The notes: generated by a model not told the origin, from the sequence alone. A stretch of 64,000 nt of DNA from Anaerostipes caccae L1-92 (GCF_014467075.1 NZ_AP023027.1:1201001-1265000); one strand, 5' to 3'. Shown: positions 17,040 to 25,631, counted from the stretch's first letter. Numbers and translations are program-made.

Positions 17040-17464
17040 GCGGCCAGCTCCTTTTCTTTAATCCTGCGGATAAACCTAATATTTTGTGTATAATAGAAAT
17101 TTCCACGCAAGGAGATTCTGTTTTGCTTTGGCACAAAAACCTTCATATTTCTATAAATTTTGGGCGGGTATACGTATAACTGTTTAAAAGCAAGTGAAAA
17201 TGCCTGCTGAGAGTCATATCCGGCTTCATAAGCAATTTCTGTAATAGGCTCGTTTGTTTTTATCAGTTTTTCCGCAGCAATGGTAAGCCTGCGGCTTTGC
17301 AGGTATTTATAAATGGTAATTCCTGTACGTTCAGAAAATATGCGATTCAGATAAAATTTTGAGTAACCGATATTTTTAGCAATTATATCTACACTAATTT
17401 CACTTTTGATATTATCCTCAATGTAATTCACGACTTTTTCTACAATCTCTTTTTGCTGTTTCAT
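17036..17464 (-). CDS. Minimal AraC/XylS-type regulator coupled to clpP
   Basis: A 142-residue protein consisting almost entirely of an AraC DNA-binding domain. The first helix-turn-helix is [21 protein letters not shown] and the second is [25 protein letters not shown], followed by the usual YPPKIYR segment. There is no room for a separate sensory domain, as in the MarA/SoxS class, and the C-terminal 30 residues are basic. A perfect GGAGGTG precedes the ATG at 17464; an in-frame extension to 17539 lacks one. It overlaps clpP by four bases, so regulator and protease are made together. Confidence 0.85.
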   Translation of the reverse strand: MKQQKEIVEKVVNYIEDNIKSEISVDIIAKNIGYSKFYLNRIFSERTGITIYKYLQSRRLTIAAEKLIKTNEPITEIAYEAGYDSQQAFSLAFKQLYVYPPKIYRNMKVFVPKQNRISLRGNFYYTQNIRFIRRIKEKELAA

Positions 17465-17483
17465 AGTTTCACCTCCTTCCATC

Positions 17484-17512
17484 ATTATAATTAGTATGAG
17501 TTTCCGTGTCTT
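17484..17512 (-). promoter_or_regulatory. Promoter of the AraC-clpP pair
   Basis: On the minus strand AAGACA (17512-17507), 17-base spacer, TATAAT (17489-17484). The weak -35 with a perfect -10 is the pattern of an activator-dependent promoter. Confidence 0.5.
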
Positions 17513-17558
17513 AATAAAAAATGCTGTTTTACTGCCCACTTTACTTTTTCATGATATG

Positions 17559-18329
17559 TCACAAGTCTGCAACAATCATCTCTTTCGCACTGTTTTGAAT
17601 ACTTTTGGCATCCTCAGCCAAAATATTGGAATCTGTGATCAGCAGGTCAACGTCACGGACCGGATTTCCCTGGAATGCTTTGTGAAGACCGATCTTTGAA
17701 GAATCCAGCATAAGAATCTTTAACCCTTCCATCTCACAAATGATCCTTATAGTGCTCATCTGAATCTCATTTGCACATTGGATCTCATGATTATGGTGGT
17801 TGTGAAGACCAAGAGCAGAAAAGAAAATTTTTTCCGGATAGATCCTTTTCATATTTTCAAGTGTCAGGTTGCCGGTCAGTGAATAGTTGGAGGTGGACAC
17901 CTCTCCTTCAAGGGCATAAATATGTGTCACGTTGGAACGGGGGCCATAATGAATGATCGCCAGATTAGGGGTGAAAACCGTGACATTCTTTGCGGTGATC
18001 TCTTTGTAAAGGAGAAAACAGGTAGAACCTGTATCCAGATAGATCGTGTCATTGTCATGGACCTGCATTGCGGCACGGCGCACAATCGCAGTTTTTTCTT
18101 TTTCATTGAGCTTTTCCCGAATATTAAATTTTGTGATCCGGTCATCGGAAAGCGCGCGGGCTCCGCCGTGGATCCGCTCAATCAGTCCCTGTTCATCTAA
18201 AATGGACAGGTCACGAATGATCGTTGATTTTGAAACATTAAAATCGCTCATCAGCTGGGGGATTGGAACATACTCATAAGTTTTAATATAAGATAACAAT
18301 TCATTCAGTCTTTTTTCTCTTTTTGCCAT
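17559..18329 (-). CDS. DeoR family regulator of the PTS/polyol operon
   Basis: A 256-residue repressor. The N-terminal helix-turn-helix (VPIPQLMSDFNVSKSTIIRDLSIL, then ERIHGGA) is the DeoR signature; the C-terminal sugar-phosphate sensor domain spans about residues 75-250 with DTGSTCFLLYKEI, the effector-site segment. It is divergent from the galactitol-type PTS operon at 18602 and most likely represses it until a phosphorylated sugar or polyol binds. AGAAAGGAAAG precedes the ATG at 18329; an upstream in-frame codon at 18404 lies at the promoter and is rejected. Confidence 0.87.
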   Translation of the reverse strand: MAKREKRLNELLSYIKTYEYVPIPQLMSDFNVSKSTIIRDLSILDEQGLIERIHGGARALSDDRITKFNIREKLNEKEKTAIVRRAAMQVHDNDTIYLDTGSTCFLLYKEITAKNVTVFTPNLAIIHYGPRSNVTHIYALEGEVSTSNYSLTGNLTLENMKRIYPEKIFFSALGLHNHHNHEIQCANEIQMSTIRIICEMEGLKILMLDSSKIGLHKAFQGNPVRDVDLLITDSNILAEDAKSIQNSAKEMIVADL

Positions 18330-18386
18330 AGTCTTTCCTTTCTGTACAGAACACAACTCTAATGGGACATCATATTTCTTTCTACC

Positions 18387-18415
18387 ATAATACTGAAATG
18401 ACACAAAGATGTCAA
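18387..18415 (-). promoter_or_regulatory. Promoter and operator of the DeoR gene
   Basis: On the minus strand TTGACA (18415-18410), 17-base spacer, TATTAT (18392-18387). The spacer carries the palindrome TGACA-CAAAGA-TGTCA (18399-18414), a plausible autoregulatory site. Confidence 0.65.
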
Positions 18416-18473
18416 TATTTTATCCAAAATTGAAATTAATAAATCAAAAATATGAATTTTATAGATAAAAAGG

Positions 18474-18502
18474 TTGACAAAAGAGGAAAACAGAATTAAT
18501 AT
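18474..18502 (+). promoter_or_regulatory. Promoter of the PTS operon
   Basis: TTGACA (18474-18479), 17-base spacer, TAATAT (18497-18502). The surrounding region repeats AATCA (18442, 18505, 18514, 18536), which could be DeoR half-sites, but the region is very AT-rich. Confidence 0.6.
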
Positions 18503-18601
18503 TGAATCAAACAAATCAATAAAACGACAAAAAAGAATCATAAATCTCAATAAGTAAACAAAAAATGAAATAAAAGTATCAAAATGTAAGGAGGTGAAGT
18601 T

Positions 18602-18910
18602 ATGGGAAGAGAGATCAGAGCGATGGTAGCATGCGGCAGCGGCATTGCGACTTCGACGGTTGCAGCAAATGCAGTCCATGAAATATTTCAGGAACTTGGG
18701 ATTGATGTAAAAATCATAAAAGGTACGGTTCCGGAAATATCTGAAAAAGCAGATGAGATGGATATTGTGTTTGTGACAAATTGCTATAGAGAAGAAATTT
18801 CGTGTCCGGTAGTCAATGTTACAGCTTTTCTGACCGGAATAAAAAAAGGCAAAAAGATTGCAGAGATTAAAGATGTCATTACAGGTCTGAATGAAAAGAT
18901 TAATGGATAG
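18602..18910 (+). CDS. PTS galactitol-type EIIB component, first copy
   Basis: A 102-residue cytosolic phosphocarrier. The phosphorylated Cys lies in the loop VACGSGIATSTVA near residue 11, the form typical of GatB-like EIIB proteins. It receives phosphate from EIIA (22104) and passes it to the substrate bound by EIIC. AAGGAGGTG precedes the start. A second, clearly related EIIB is encoded at the far end of the operon (24825); both share the VACGSGIATSTVA loop and the CP(V/I)xNVT(A/S)F motif, so they arose by duplication. Confidence 0.9.
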   Translation: MGREIRAMVACGSGIATSTVAANAVHEIFQELGIDVKIIKGTVPEISEKADEMDIVFVTNCYREEISCPVVNVTAFLTGIKKGKKIAEIKDVITGLNEKING

Positions 18911-18934
18911 TGTGGGAAAACAAAGGAGGATTAT

Positions 18935-20227
18935 ATGGAACTGATCAATACGATAGTAAAATTTATTTCGGATGTAGGAGCTTCCGCCATGCTGCCGTTT
19001 GTCATAGCAGTGCTGGGTCTTTACTTTAGGATAGGAGTAAAGAAAGCAGTCAGAAACGGATTGATGGTAGGGATTGGATTTCTTGGAATTAACACGGCAC
19101 TGGGAATCCTTACCGGAGCGATGGGGAACATCTCCGGATATTATCAGAATCTTGGGAGCGGATTTACTGTCATCGACGGCGGATGGCCGGCGCTCGGAGC
19201 GGCAGGATGGTCAACACCCTTTGCGATGCTGGTGATTCCGCTGGGGTTTATATTAAATTTTATTCTGGTGAGATTCCGGTTTACAAAAACATTAAACGTG
19301 GACTTGTGGAATTACTGGCATTTTTTAATTACCGCGTGTATGGTTTATTATCCGATGAGACTCGGAGGAGCTTCCGTTATTACCGCGGGAATTGCGGGAA
19401 CGATTGCGGCTCTTGTCTGTTCGGTCATCGTGCTGAAGGTGGCAGATGCCACCGCAGAAAGCTGGCAGGACTATTTCGGACAGGAGGGAACGGCCGTTAC
19501 CACCCAATTTGCTATGGTAACGGCTTACCCGATCGCTAAAATGACAAACTGGGTCCTGGACAGAATTCCCGGAATCAAAGATACGAAATTTGATTTAAAG
19601 ACCCTCAGTAAGAGATTAGGAATTTTCGGAGATACGTCGGTTATGAGTTTTGTGATCGGTATCATCCTTTGTATTATTACAAAACAGTCTGCGGCAAATA
19701 CTTTGACGATCAGCATTTCCATTGCGGCAGCCATTGTATTGCTTCCAAAGATGGTATCTGTTTTGTTGGAAGGATTGGGACCTATCGGACAGGCTGCCTC
19801 TGAATTTATGCAGAAAAAGCTTGGAGACGAATACGACATTAATATCGGTATGGACGTGGCATTGGGGCTTGGTGATACCTGCGCCATTCAGACAGCTGTC
19901 ATCATGATACCGATTACAATAGCATTGGGATTTATCGTTCCGGGAGTGAATTTCTTTCCCATTGGCCTTGTAGGCGGCATGGTTTATACGACGACCGTTT
20001 CTTCATGGGCATCCAAAGGTAATGTACTGAAGACACTGATCTCAGCAATTATGGTTACTGTATATGAGCTGATTGCCATGAGCTTTATGGCAGGGCTTAC
20101 AACACTGGTAGTAAAGGCGGCCGGGACTATGGACCTGTCCGGCGGAGCACAGGTGGTTGGTACAGTCTGCGACACCATTTACAACGTGATCATCGCGATC
20201 ATTGCAAAGTTTGCAGGGTTGATCTAG
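18935..20227 (+). CDS. PTS galactitol-type EIIC permease
   Basis: A 430-residue membrane permease with about ten helices, of the GatC family. It binds and translocates the polyol while EIIB phosphorylates it. Characteristic segments are GLMVGIGFLGINTALGIL near the N-terminus, GGWPALGAAGWSTPFA and the C-terminal VTVYELIAMSFMAGL. AAGGAGG precedes the start, 25 bases after EIIB. The substrate need not be galactitol; the downstream enzymes point to a polyol or sugar alcohol that is oxidised and then cleaved by an aldolase. Confidence 0.9.
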   Translation: MELINTIVKFISDVGASAMLPFVIAVLGLYFRIGVKKAVRNGLMVGIGFLGINTALGILTGAMGNISGYYQNLGSGFTVIDGGWPALGAAGWSTPFAMLVIPLGFILNFILVRFRFTKTLNVDLWNYWHFLITACMVYYPMRLGGASVITAGIAGTIAALVCSVIVLKVADATAESWQDYFGQEGTAVTTQFAMVTAYPIAKMTNWVLDRIPGIKDTKFDLKTLSKRLGIFGDTSVMSFVIGIILCIITKQSAANTLTISISIAAAIVLLPKMVSVLLEGLGPIGQAASEFMQKKLGDEYDINIGMDVALGLGDTCAIQTAVIMIPITIALGFIVPGVNFFPIGLVGGMVYTTTVSSWASKGNVLKTLISAIMVTVYELIAMSFMAGLTTLVVKAAGTMDLSGGAQVVGTVCDTIYNVIIAIIAKFAGLI

Positions 20228-20292
20228 GTAGTATTTATTTATTGCATGCAGATAAATATTTCAAATATTAATTTCAAATTAGGAGGTAAGTT

Positions 20293-21342
20293 ATGAGTGA
20301 AATTCCAGCAACAATGAAAGCAGCATTATGGTATGCACCTTTAGATGTAAGATTTGTAGATGTTCCGGTACCGGAGATCGATGATAAAGGGGTATTGATC
20401 AAAACAAAGGTTACCCTGACATGCGGAACCGATGTAAAAACATATAAGCGAGGATATCCGGGAGAAAAACCGGGTGCTACATTTGGCCATGAAGTTGCGG
20501 GGGAAATTGTAAAAGTAGGAAAAGATGTAGAAGGATTTAAAGTGGGAGACAGGGTAGTTACCCATAATACGGCGCCGTGCGGAAGCTGTTATTACTGCAA
20601 GATCGGCCGGAATGACGGGGAATGTGAGTCTCTGGTGCGCATCAAAGGCGGACATTCTCAGTATGTGGCAGTGCCGGACCAGATTGTGAAAACAAACCTG
20701 TTCCATGTCCCGGATCAGGTTCCGTATAAGGCAGCTGCATTGGTAGAGCCATTTTCCTGTGCTGTCTACGGTGCAGATATGACTCCGGTACATTTTGGTG
20801 ACTATGTGGTTATCCTGGGGGCAGGCCCTATCGGACTGATGATTGCCATGCTCATGAAGAAAAAGGGAGCAAAAGTGATCCATGCAGACTTTAGTGCAAA
20901 ACGTTTGGAAGTCAGCAAATCTCTGGGGACAGATATTGTGTTTGACCTGACCGGTGTGGAAGATCCGGTGAAAGAAATCCGGGCACTGACACCGGACGGA
21001 CGAGGTGCAGACTCAGCGATTGATGCTTCCGGACAGCCGGCTGCATGGGAAAATGCAATTAATATTGTCCGCAAAGCAGGATTTGTCAATCTGTTTGGAG
21101 GATGCAAAGCAGGTACAACCATTACCGTTGATACACATAGAATTCACTACGATGGGGTGACATTGACGGGATTCTATCACACAACTCCAAGACATGTGCA
21201 GATGGCGGCTGATATGATCATCAATGGCGAAATTCCTGTAGATACTTTTGTAACGGGTGAATACCCGTGGGAACAGCTCATTGAGGCGGTGGAAGCCCAT
21301 GGAAGACAGGAAGGAATTAAAAATGCCATCAACTGGGACTGA
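20293..21342 (+). CDS. Zinc-dependent polyol/alcohol dehydrogenase (MDR family), first copy
   Basis: A 349-residue medium-chain dehydrogenase. Catalytic zinc ligands are in TCGTDVKTYKRG and GHEVAGEIV; the structural zinc cluster is PCGSCYYCKIGRNDGEC; the nucleotide-binding loop is ILGAGPIGLM. It most likely oxidises the incoming polyol phosphate to a ketose phosphate with NAD, in the manner of GatD or sorbitol-phosphate dehydrogenase. AGGAGG precedes the start. A second MDR gene lies downstream at 23717, so this operon carries two, with probably different substrates. Confidence 0.87.
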   Translation: MSEIPATMKAALWYAPLDVRFVDVPVPEIDDKGVLIKTKVTLTCGTDVKTYKRGYPGEKPGATFGHEVAGEIVKVGKDVEGFKVGDRVVTHNTAPCGSCYYCKIGRNDGECESLVRIKGGHSQYVAVPDQIVKTNLFHVPDQVPYKAAALVEPFSCAVYGADMTPVHFGDYVVILGAGPIGLMIAMLMKKKGAKVIHADFSAKRLEVSKSLGTDIVFDLTGVEDPVKEIRALTPDGRGADSAIDASGQPAAWENAINIVRKAGFVNLFGGCKAGTTITVDTHRIHYDGVTLTGFYHTTPRHVQMAADMIINGEIPVDTFVTGEYPWEQLIEAVEAHGRQEGIKNAINWD

Positions 21343-21359
21343 TTATTGGGAGGTGAAAA

Positions 21360-22022
21360 ATGTCTGAAGCATTAAATAAAGCAAAATCAGAAGTTGTGCG
21401 TGCCTGCAAAATTATTTCCGGTAATGGATATGTACTTGGTACAGCAGGAAATGTCTCATCCATTGTGGAAGGAGAGAATTTGTTTGTCATCACGCCGTCC
21501 AGCTATCCGTATAACATTATGGAAGAAAAGGATCTGGTCGTGGCAGACCTGGACGGAAATATTGTAGAGGGGGATAAAAAACCGTCCATTGAATTTACCA
21601 TGCATCGGGGAATTTATCGGGAGAGAAACGATGTAAAAGCCATTGTACACTCTCATTCACCATATGCCACTGCGGCAGCCAGTGTTCAAGGGGTTAATAT
21701 GATCCCGGCGGTGGACATTGAAGCGGCTTTTGGACTCGGCGGAGATATGGATATCGCCGGGTTTGCCCCTCCGGGGAGCCCAGAACTTGCAGAGTTTGCA
21801 CGAGCAGCCATAGGAGAAAAAGGCGGCGTACTGCTGTCAAACCACGGAGCCATCGGTGTGGGAAAAAATATGGATGAGGCACTGCTTGCCAGCGATAATA
21901 TTGAAAGAAACTGCAGATTGTATTTAAGCATCAGGGCTGCAGGAAAAGTAAAAACAATGCCGGAAGAATTTATGGATTTTTCATCCTCTGTTTTTAAAGA
22001 AGTAAGCGGCATAAAACAGTAA
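21360..22022 (+). CDS. Class II aldolase of the fuculose-phosphate type
   Basis: A 220-residue zinc aldolase/epimerase of the AraD/FucA family. The substrate loop GTAGNVSSIV, the catalytic Glu in KPSIEFTMHRGIY, the zinc histidines in VHSHSPYA and the later NHGAIGVG are all in place. It probably cleaves a ketose 1-phosphate into dihydroxyacetone phosphate and an aldehyde (glycolaldehyde or lactaldehyde). GGGAGGTG precedes the start, 17 bases after the dehydrogenase. Placement between a polyol dehydrogenase and an iron alcohol dehydrogenase supports the order oxidise, split, then reduce the aldehyde; this is inference. Confidence 0.87.
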   Translation: MSEALNKAKSEVVRACKIISGNGYVLGTAGNVSSIVEGENLFVITPSSYPYNIMEEKDLVVADLDGNIVEGDKKPSIEFTMHRGIYRERNDVKAIVHSHSPYATAAASVQGVNMIPAVDIEAAFGLGGDMDIAGFAPPGSPELAEFARAAIGEKGGVLLSNHGAIGVGKNMDEALLASDNIERNCRLYLSIRAAGKVKTMPEEFMDFSSSVFKEVSGIKQ

Positions 22023-22103
22023 CATAGCAGATGGGTTTGGACTTCGGATCAAAAGTCCAGGCCCTTATCACTTTCAGGAAAAGGAAAGGGGTGAAGAACG
22101 GAA

Positions 22104-22568
22104 ATGATGAAAAAGGTTTTTGTTATAGAAGGTGAGGCTCGGAACAAAGAAGAAGCATTAAGGCTTACATTCCAGAAGCTTTATGAGGAAGGTTTCGTAA
22201 AAGAAAGTTTTTATGAGGGATGTGTTGAAAGGGAGAAACAGTTTCCCACGGGACTGGATACACCGATTCCAGTGGCAATTCCCCACACGGACTCTGTCCA
22301 TGTAATATCTCCTGCGGTGTGTGTACTGAGACTTAAAAAACCGGTTGCTTTCTCTTTAATGGAGGATGATTCCAGACAGGCCGAGGCAGAATTTGTGTTC
22401 AATATGGCATTAAAATCTAATGATGATCAGCTGGGAATGCTGAATAAGATTATCGGGACTGTACAGGATGTGAAACTGTTAAAAAATGCAAAAACAATGT
22501 CCTGCAGCAGTCTGGAGAACGACCTTCAGAGAAAATGGACAGATCAGGAAAGGAGAAGCAATGGATAA
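22104..22568 (+). CDS. PTS EIIA component, fructose/galactitol type
   Basis: A 154-residue cytosolic EIIA domain protein. The phosphorylated His is in VAIPHTDSVHV near residue 61, the standard position for EIIA type 2 domains. It takes phosphate from HPr and passes it to one or both EIIB proteins of the operon. A GGAAAGGGGTGAAG stretch precedes tandem ATG codons (22104 and 22107); either could be used. The gene overlaps the next one by eight bases, implying coupled translation. Confidence 0.87.
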   Translation: MMKKVFVIEGEARNKEEALRLTFQKLYEEGFVKESFYEGCVEREKQFPTGLDTPIPVAIPHTDSVHVISPAVCVLRLKKPVAFSLMEDDSRQAEAEFVFNMALKSNDDQLGMLNKIIGTVQDVKLLKNAKTMSCSSLENDLQRKWTDQERRSNG

Positions 22569-23715
22569 CTTTACATTTTACAGTCCCACTAAATTTTGTT
22601 TTGGAAAAAATGCAGAGGACAATTTGGGAGAACTGCTTGACTGGATCGGTTCAAGAAAGGTCATGATTTTTCATATGAGCGGTCCGGAACTAAGGTCAGG
22701 TATTCTTGACCGGGTGAAAGAAACACTTGCAGAAGGACAGATTGAATTTGTAGAAGCAGGCGGTGTAAAAGCAAATCCCAGGCTTGATTATACCTTGAAA
22801 TGTATAGAAACAGCAAAAGAAGAAAAGGTGGACTCGGTTCTTGCTATCGGCGGAGGAAGCTGCATTGATACGGCCAAAGCCACTGCAGCAGGGGCGCTGT
22901 GCGGGGATGATTTTTGGGAGCACTTCCAAAAAAATATTCCGTTTGAGAAGGCACTCCCCATTGGGGCCATTGTAACGATTGCGGCATCCGGGAGCGAGGG
23001 CTCCGAGGCATGTCTGTTAAAAGACGAGGAACATAATATAAAAGTAGGACTGCACAGCGAAGTATTTCGTCCTGCCTATGCCATCGAGAATCCGGAGCTG
23101 ACGTTCAGTCTGCCCAAATATCAGACGGCGTGCGGGATTACAGACATTATGATGCATGTGATCGAACGCTATTTTACCAATACAAAGGGGACGGAACTTA
23201 CGGATCAGCTGAGCGAGGGTGTCTTGCGGACGATGATAAAATATGGTCCGGTAGTGATGGAGAAACCGGACCACTATGAAGCAAGGGCAGAAATTATGTG
23301 GGCTGGGGTCATTGCTCACAACGGGATCTGCGGCGTGGGACGTGAGATCGATTTAGCCAGCCACATGATACAGGACGTGATCGGCGGGCTGTATGATTCC
23401 GCTCATGGAGCGGGCCTTGCAACCATCGCACCTGCATGGATGCGGTATGTATATAAACATGATATACCGAGGTTTGTACGTTTTGCAACAGAAGTATGGA
23501 GAGTACCAAATGACCCCTTTGACCAGGAAGCAGTGGCTTTAGAGGGAATCCGGAGAACAAAAGAATTTTTTAAATCACTTGGAATGCCTGTGACCCTTCA
23601 TGAACTTGGAGTCTGTGAAAAGGATATGGACTTTCTCTGCAAAAACCGATGCGCCGGGCATTTTGTGGAGCTTTACGAAGAAGATATCCGGAAAGTATAT
23701 GAGCTGGCAAAATAA
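22561..23715 (+). CDS. Iron-containing alcohol dehydrogenase
   Basis: A 384-residue group III alcohol dehydrogenase. GGGSCIDTAKATAAG is the cofactor-binding segment; iron ligands are the Asp in GITDIMMHVIERYF, the His in the same segment, and the histidines around SHMIQDVIGGLYDSAHGAGL. The start at 22561 has AAAGGAGAAG just upstream and overlaps the EIIA gene; a longer frame from 22486 runs through that gene and is rejected. In context it probably reduces the short aldehyde released by the aldolase, regenerating NAD. It resembles butanol or lactaldehyde reductases in general form. Confidence 0.88.
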   Translation: MDNFTFYSPTKFCFGKNAEDNLGELLDWIGSRKVMIFHMSGPELRSGILDRVKETLAEGQIEFVEAGGVKANPRLDYTLKCIETAKEEKVDSVLAIGGGSCIDTAKATAAGALCGDDFWEHFQKNIPFEKALPIGAIVTIAASGSEGSEACLLKDEEHNIKVGLHSEVFRPAYAIENPELTFSLPKYQTACGITDIMMHVIERYFTNTKGTELTDQLSEGVLRTMIKYGPVVMEKPDHYEARAEIMWAGVIAHNGICGVGREIDLASHMIQDVIGGLYDSAHGAGLATIAPAWMRYVYKHDIPRFVRFATEVWRVPNDPFDQEAVALEGIRRTKEFFKSLGMPVTLHELGVCEKDMDFLCKNRCAGHFVELYEEDIRKVYELAK

Positions 23716-23716
23716 C

Positions 23717-24757
23717 ATGAAAGGATTAAAAAGAATCAGTGAGAAACCAAACGATATGGTGCTTATGGACCTTCCGGAACCCCGGCTGCCGGGAGACGAC
23801 TGGTTAAAAGTGAAGGTGTCCTATGCAGGGATCTGCGGATCAGATATCAAAATGTTCCACATGGATTGTTCCGCCCCTGACAGTAAACTGAGGCCTCCTG
23901 TGATTCCGGGACATGAGTTCAGCGGGATTGTGTGGGAAAAGGGCAGTGCCGTTCACCATGTGGAAGTTGGTGACAGAGTTGTCTGTCATACGATGGTAAA
24001 ACCTTGTGGGAGATGTGAATACTGTCTGACCGGAAACTGGGGACTCTGCAGAGAAAGAAAAGGCATTGGATCTGATATAAACGGCGCATTTGCAGAATTC
24101 CTTGTTTGTCCCGCGAAAAATGCCATAAAGATTCCGGAGGAGCTGCCTCTGGATACGGCTGCCCTTACGGAGCCTCTGGCATGTTCTGTAAGAATTGTCG
24201 AAGAAATAGGAAAGATCAGGAGAGGAGAAAAAGCAGTAATTTTTGGTCCCGGACCCATCGGCGCCTGCTGTGCAATGACAGTCAGGGCAAATGGGGCGGT
24301 CCCTGTGATTGTCGGAACGAAACATTCCAGACACAGAATGGAAGTTTTGCAGGACAACGGGATCCAATGTTTTATCAATGATGAGAAACTGCCGAAAAAT
24401 ATATTAGATTATTTCGGCGGATACGCGGATATGGCGGTTGATGCGGTAGGGAAAGAAGCTGTTTTTCAAAGCACTTTTCATGTGGTGAAAAAGCTGGGAA
24501 GGATTGTGGTCGGAGCCATTGATGAATCAAGCACAGGCTACTCTGTCAATATGACAAAAGTTTTTGGCAGCCAGATTAAAGTTCTTCCGTCCTGTTCCTC
24601 CACTCCAAAAGGATGGCATGAAGCTTTAAACTTGTTAAGCGAACATCAAGACGAATTTAAAAAGTTCATCAGCGGCAGCTATCCTCTGGAACAATGGGAC
24701 AGAGCATTCCAAAAAGCGGAAAGCAGGGATGGATTTAAAATCATGCTGAGGCCATAA
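23717..24757 (+). CDS. Zinc-dependent dehydrogenase (MDR family), second copy
   Basis: A 346-residue medium-chain dehydrogenase related to threonine and sorbitol dehydrogenases. The catalytic zinc site is in AGICGSDIKMF and PGHEFSGIV, the structural zinc cluster is PCGRCEYCLTGNWGLC, and the nucleotide loop is IFGPGPIGACC. It begins one base after the preceding stop; an alternative start (MSWQNN, 23699) overlaps that gene and has a GGA nearby, so the exact start is uncertain. It is distinct from the dehydrogenase at 20293 and may act on a second polyol or on the other end of the pathway. Confidence 0.86.
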   Translation: MKGLKRISEKPNDMVLMDLPEPRLPGDDWLKVKVSYAGICGSDIKMFHMDCSAPDSKLRPPVIPGHEFSGIVWEKGSAVHHVEVGDRVVCHTMVKPCGRCEYCLTGNWGLCRERKGIGSDINGAFAEFLVCPAKNAIKIPEELPLDTAALTEPLACSVRIVEEIGKIRRGEKAVIFGPGPIGACCAMTVRANGAVPVIVGTKHSRHRMEVLQDNGIQCFINDEKLPKNILDYFGGYADMAVDAVGKEAVFQSTFHVVKKLGRIVVGAIDESSTGYSVNMTKVFGSQIKVLPSCSSTPKGWHEALNLLSEHQDEFKKFISGSYPLEQWDRAFQKAESRDGFKIMLRP

Positions 24758-24824
24758 AGACTTTCTATCTGTGTGCAGTTATTATATAATAATAAACAAC
24801 GAAAACACACAGAAGGGAGAGAGT

Positions 24825-25124
24825 ATGAACAGACTGATCAATGCGATGGTAGCCTGTGGAAGCGGGATTGCAACTTCAACGGTTGCGGCAGGCAATATTC
24901 AGGAAATATTTGACGAACTGGGGGTGAGAGTTCAGCTTACAAAATGCTCCATTTCAGATATACCGGCCAATTCCGACGGTATGGACATCATTTTTGTTAC
25001 GAACAATTACCGGGGAGAAGTCCCTTGTCCAATCATCAATGTTACTTCATTTATAACAGGTATAAAGAAGGATAAAACAGTAGAGAAAATCAAAGAAACA
25101 ATACTCGACATTCTAAAAAATTAA
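24825..25124 (+). CDS. PTS galactitol-type EIIB component, second copy
   Basis: A 99-residue EIIB with the phosphocysteine loop VACGSGIATSTVA. It closely parallels the first EIIB at 18602 in length and motifs (DELGVRVQL, MDIIFVTNNYRGEVPCP, NVTSFITGIKK), but differs at many positions elsewhere, so it is not a recent duplicate. AGAAGGGAGAG precedes the ATG at 24825; the in-frame extension upstream is AT-rich and lacks a site. With only one EIIC and one EIIA here, the two EIIBs must either share them or serve another permease. Confidence 0.88.
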   Translation: MNRLINAMVACGSGIATSTVAAGNIQEIFDELGVRVQLTKCSISDIPANSDGMDIIFVTNNYRGEVPCPIINVTSFITGIKKDKTVEKIKETILDILKN

Positions 25125-25149
25125 AATGCGGAACAGAAGGAAACATAAA

Positions 25150-25187
25150 AAAGAAGCATATCACAGCAAAGCGATATGCTTCTTTTT
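25150..25187 (+). terminator. Terminator of the PTS operon
   Basis: AAAGAAGCATATC pairs with GATATGCTTCTTT (13 bp) around a 10-base loop, ending in TTTTTTA. Confidence 0.88.
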
Positions 25188-25189
25188 TA

Positions 25190-25218
25190 TTGACATATTA
25201 TAAAATTAAGTATATTAT
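25190..25218 (+). promoter_or_regulatory. Sigma-A promoter of the PadR module
   Basis: TTGACA (25190-25195), 17-base spacer, TATTAT (25213-25218), starting three bases after the preceding terminator. Confidence 0.75.
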
Positions 25219-25219
25219 A

Positions 25220-25253
25220 TATCATATAGTATTGATAAAAAAATAATATGATA
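25220..25253. promoter_or_regulatory. Candidate PadR operator
   Basis: Inverted repeat TATCATAT (25220-25227) and ATATGATA (25246-25253), immediately downstream of the -10. A further ATTATGATATGGG occurs at about 25283 near the ribosome site. PadR proteins usually bind such spaced AT-rich palindromes; the assignment is inference. Confidence 0.45.
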
Positions 25254-25304
25254 TCAGGGTCAAAAGATATTTTGACTACAATATTATGATATGGGAGTGT
25301 GTCT

Positions 25305-25631
25305 ATGGTATTTAATACAGGAGCTGCTTTGCTGGACGCCATTGTCCTCGCGGTAGTCTCAAAAGAAGAAGAAGGGTCCTATGGGTATAAGATTACCCAG
25401 GATGTACGAAGAGTCCTGGATGTATCAGAGTCCACTTTATATCCTGTGCTGCGCAGACTCAGAAATGAAGGCTGCCTGGAAGTTTACGACAGGCAGTGCG
25501 ACGGGAGGAACCGCAGGTACTATAAAGTGACCAGTCAGGGTATGATCCAGCTGAACTTATATAGGACAGAGTGGAAATCTTACTCATTTAAGATTACGAA
25601 AATATTTGAAGGAGGAGCAGTCCATGAGTAA
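25305..25631 (+). CDS. PadR family transcriptional regulator
   Basis: A 108-residue winged-helix protein of the short PadR class. GSYGYKITQDVRRVLDVSESTLYPVLRRLRNEGCLE is the canonical helix-turn-helix, and RRYYKVTSQG is the wing. The ATG at 25305 lies behind GGGAG; a GTG at 25299 is less likely. It overlaps the DUF1700 gene by eight bases. In this four-gene layout (PadR, DUF1700, DUF4097, PspC), seen repeatedly in Firmicutes, the regulator probably represses its own operon and responds to membrane or drug stress. Confidence 0.9.
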   Translation: MVFNTGAALLDAIVLAVVSKEEEGSYGYKITQDVRRVLDVSESTLYPVLRRLRNEGCLEVYDRQCDGRNRRYYKVTSQGMIQLNLYRTEWKSYSFKITKIFEGGAVHE

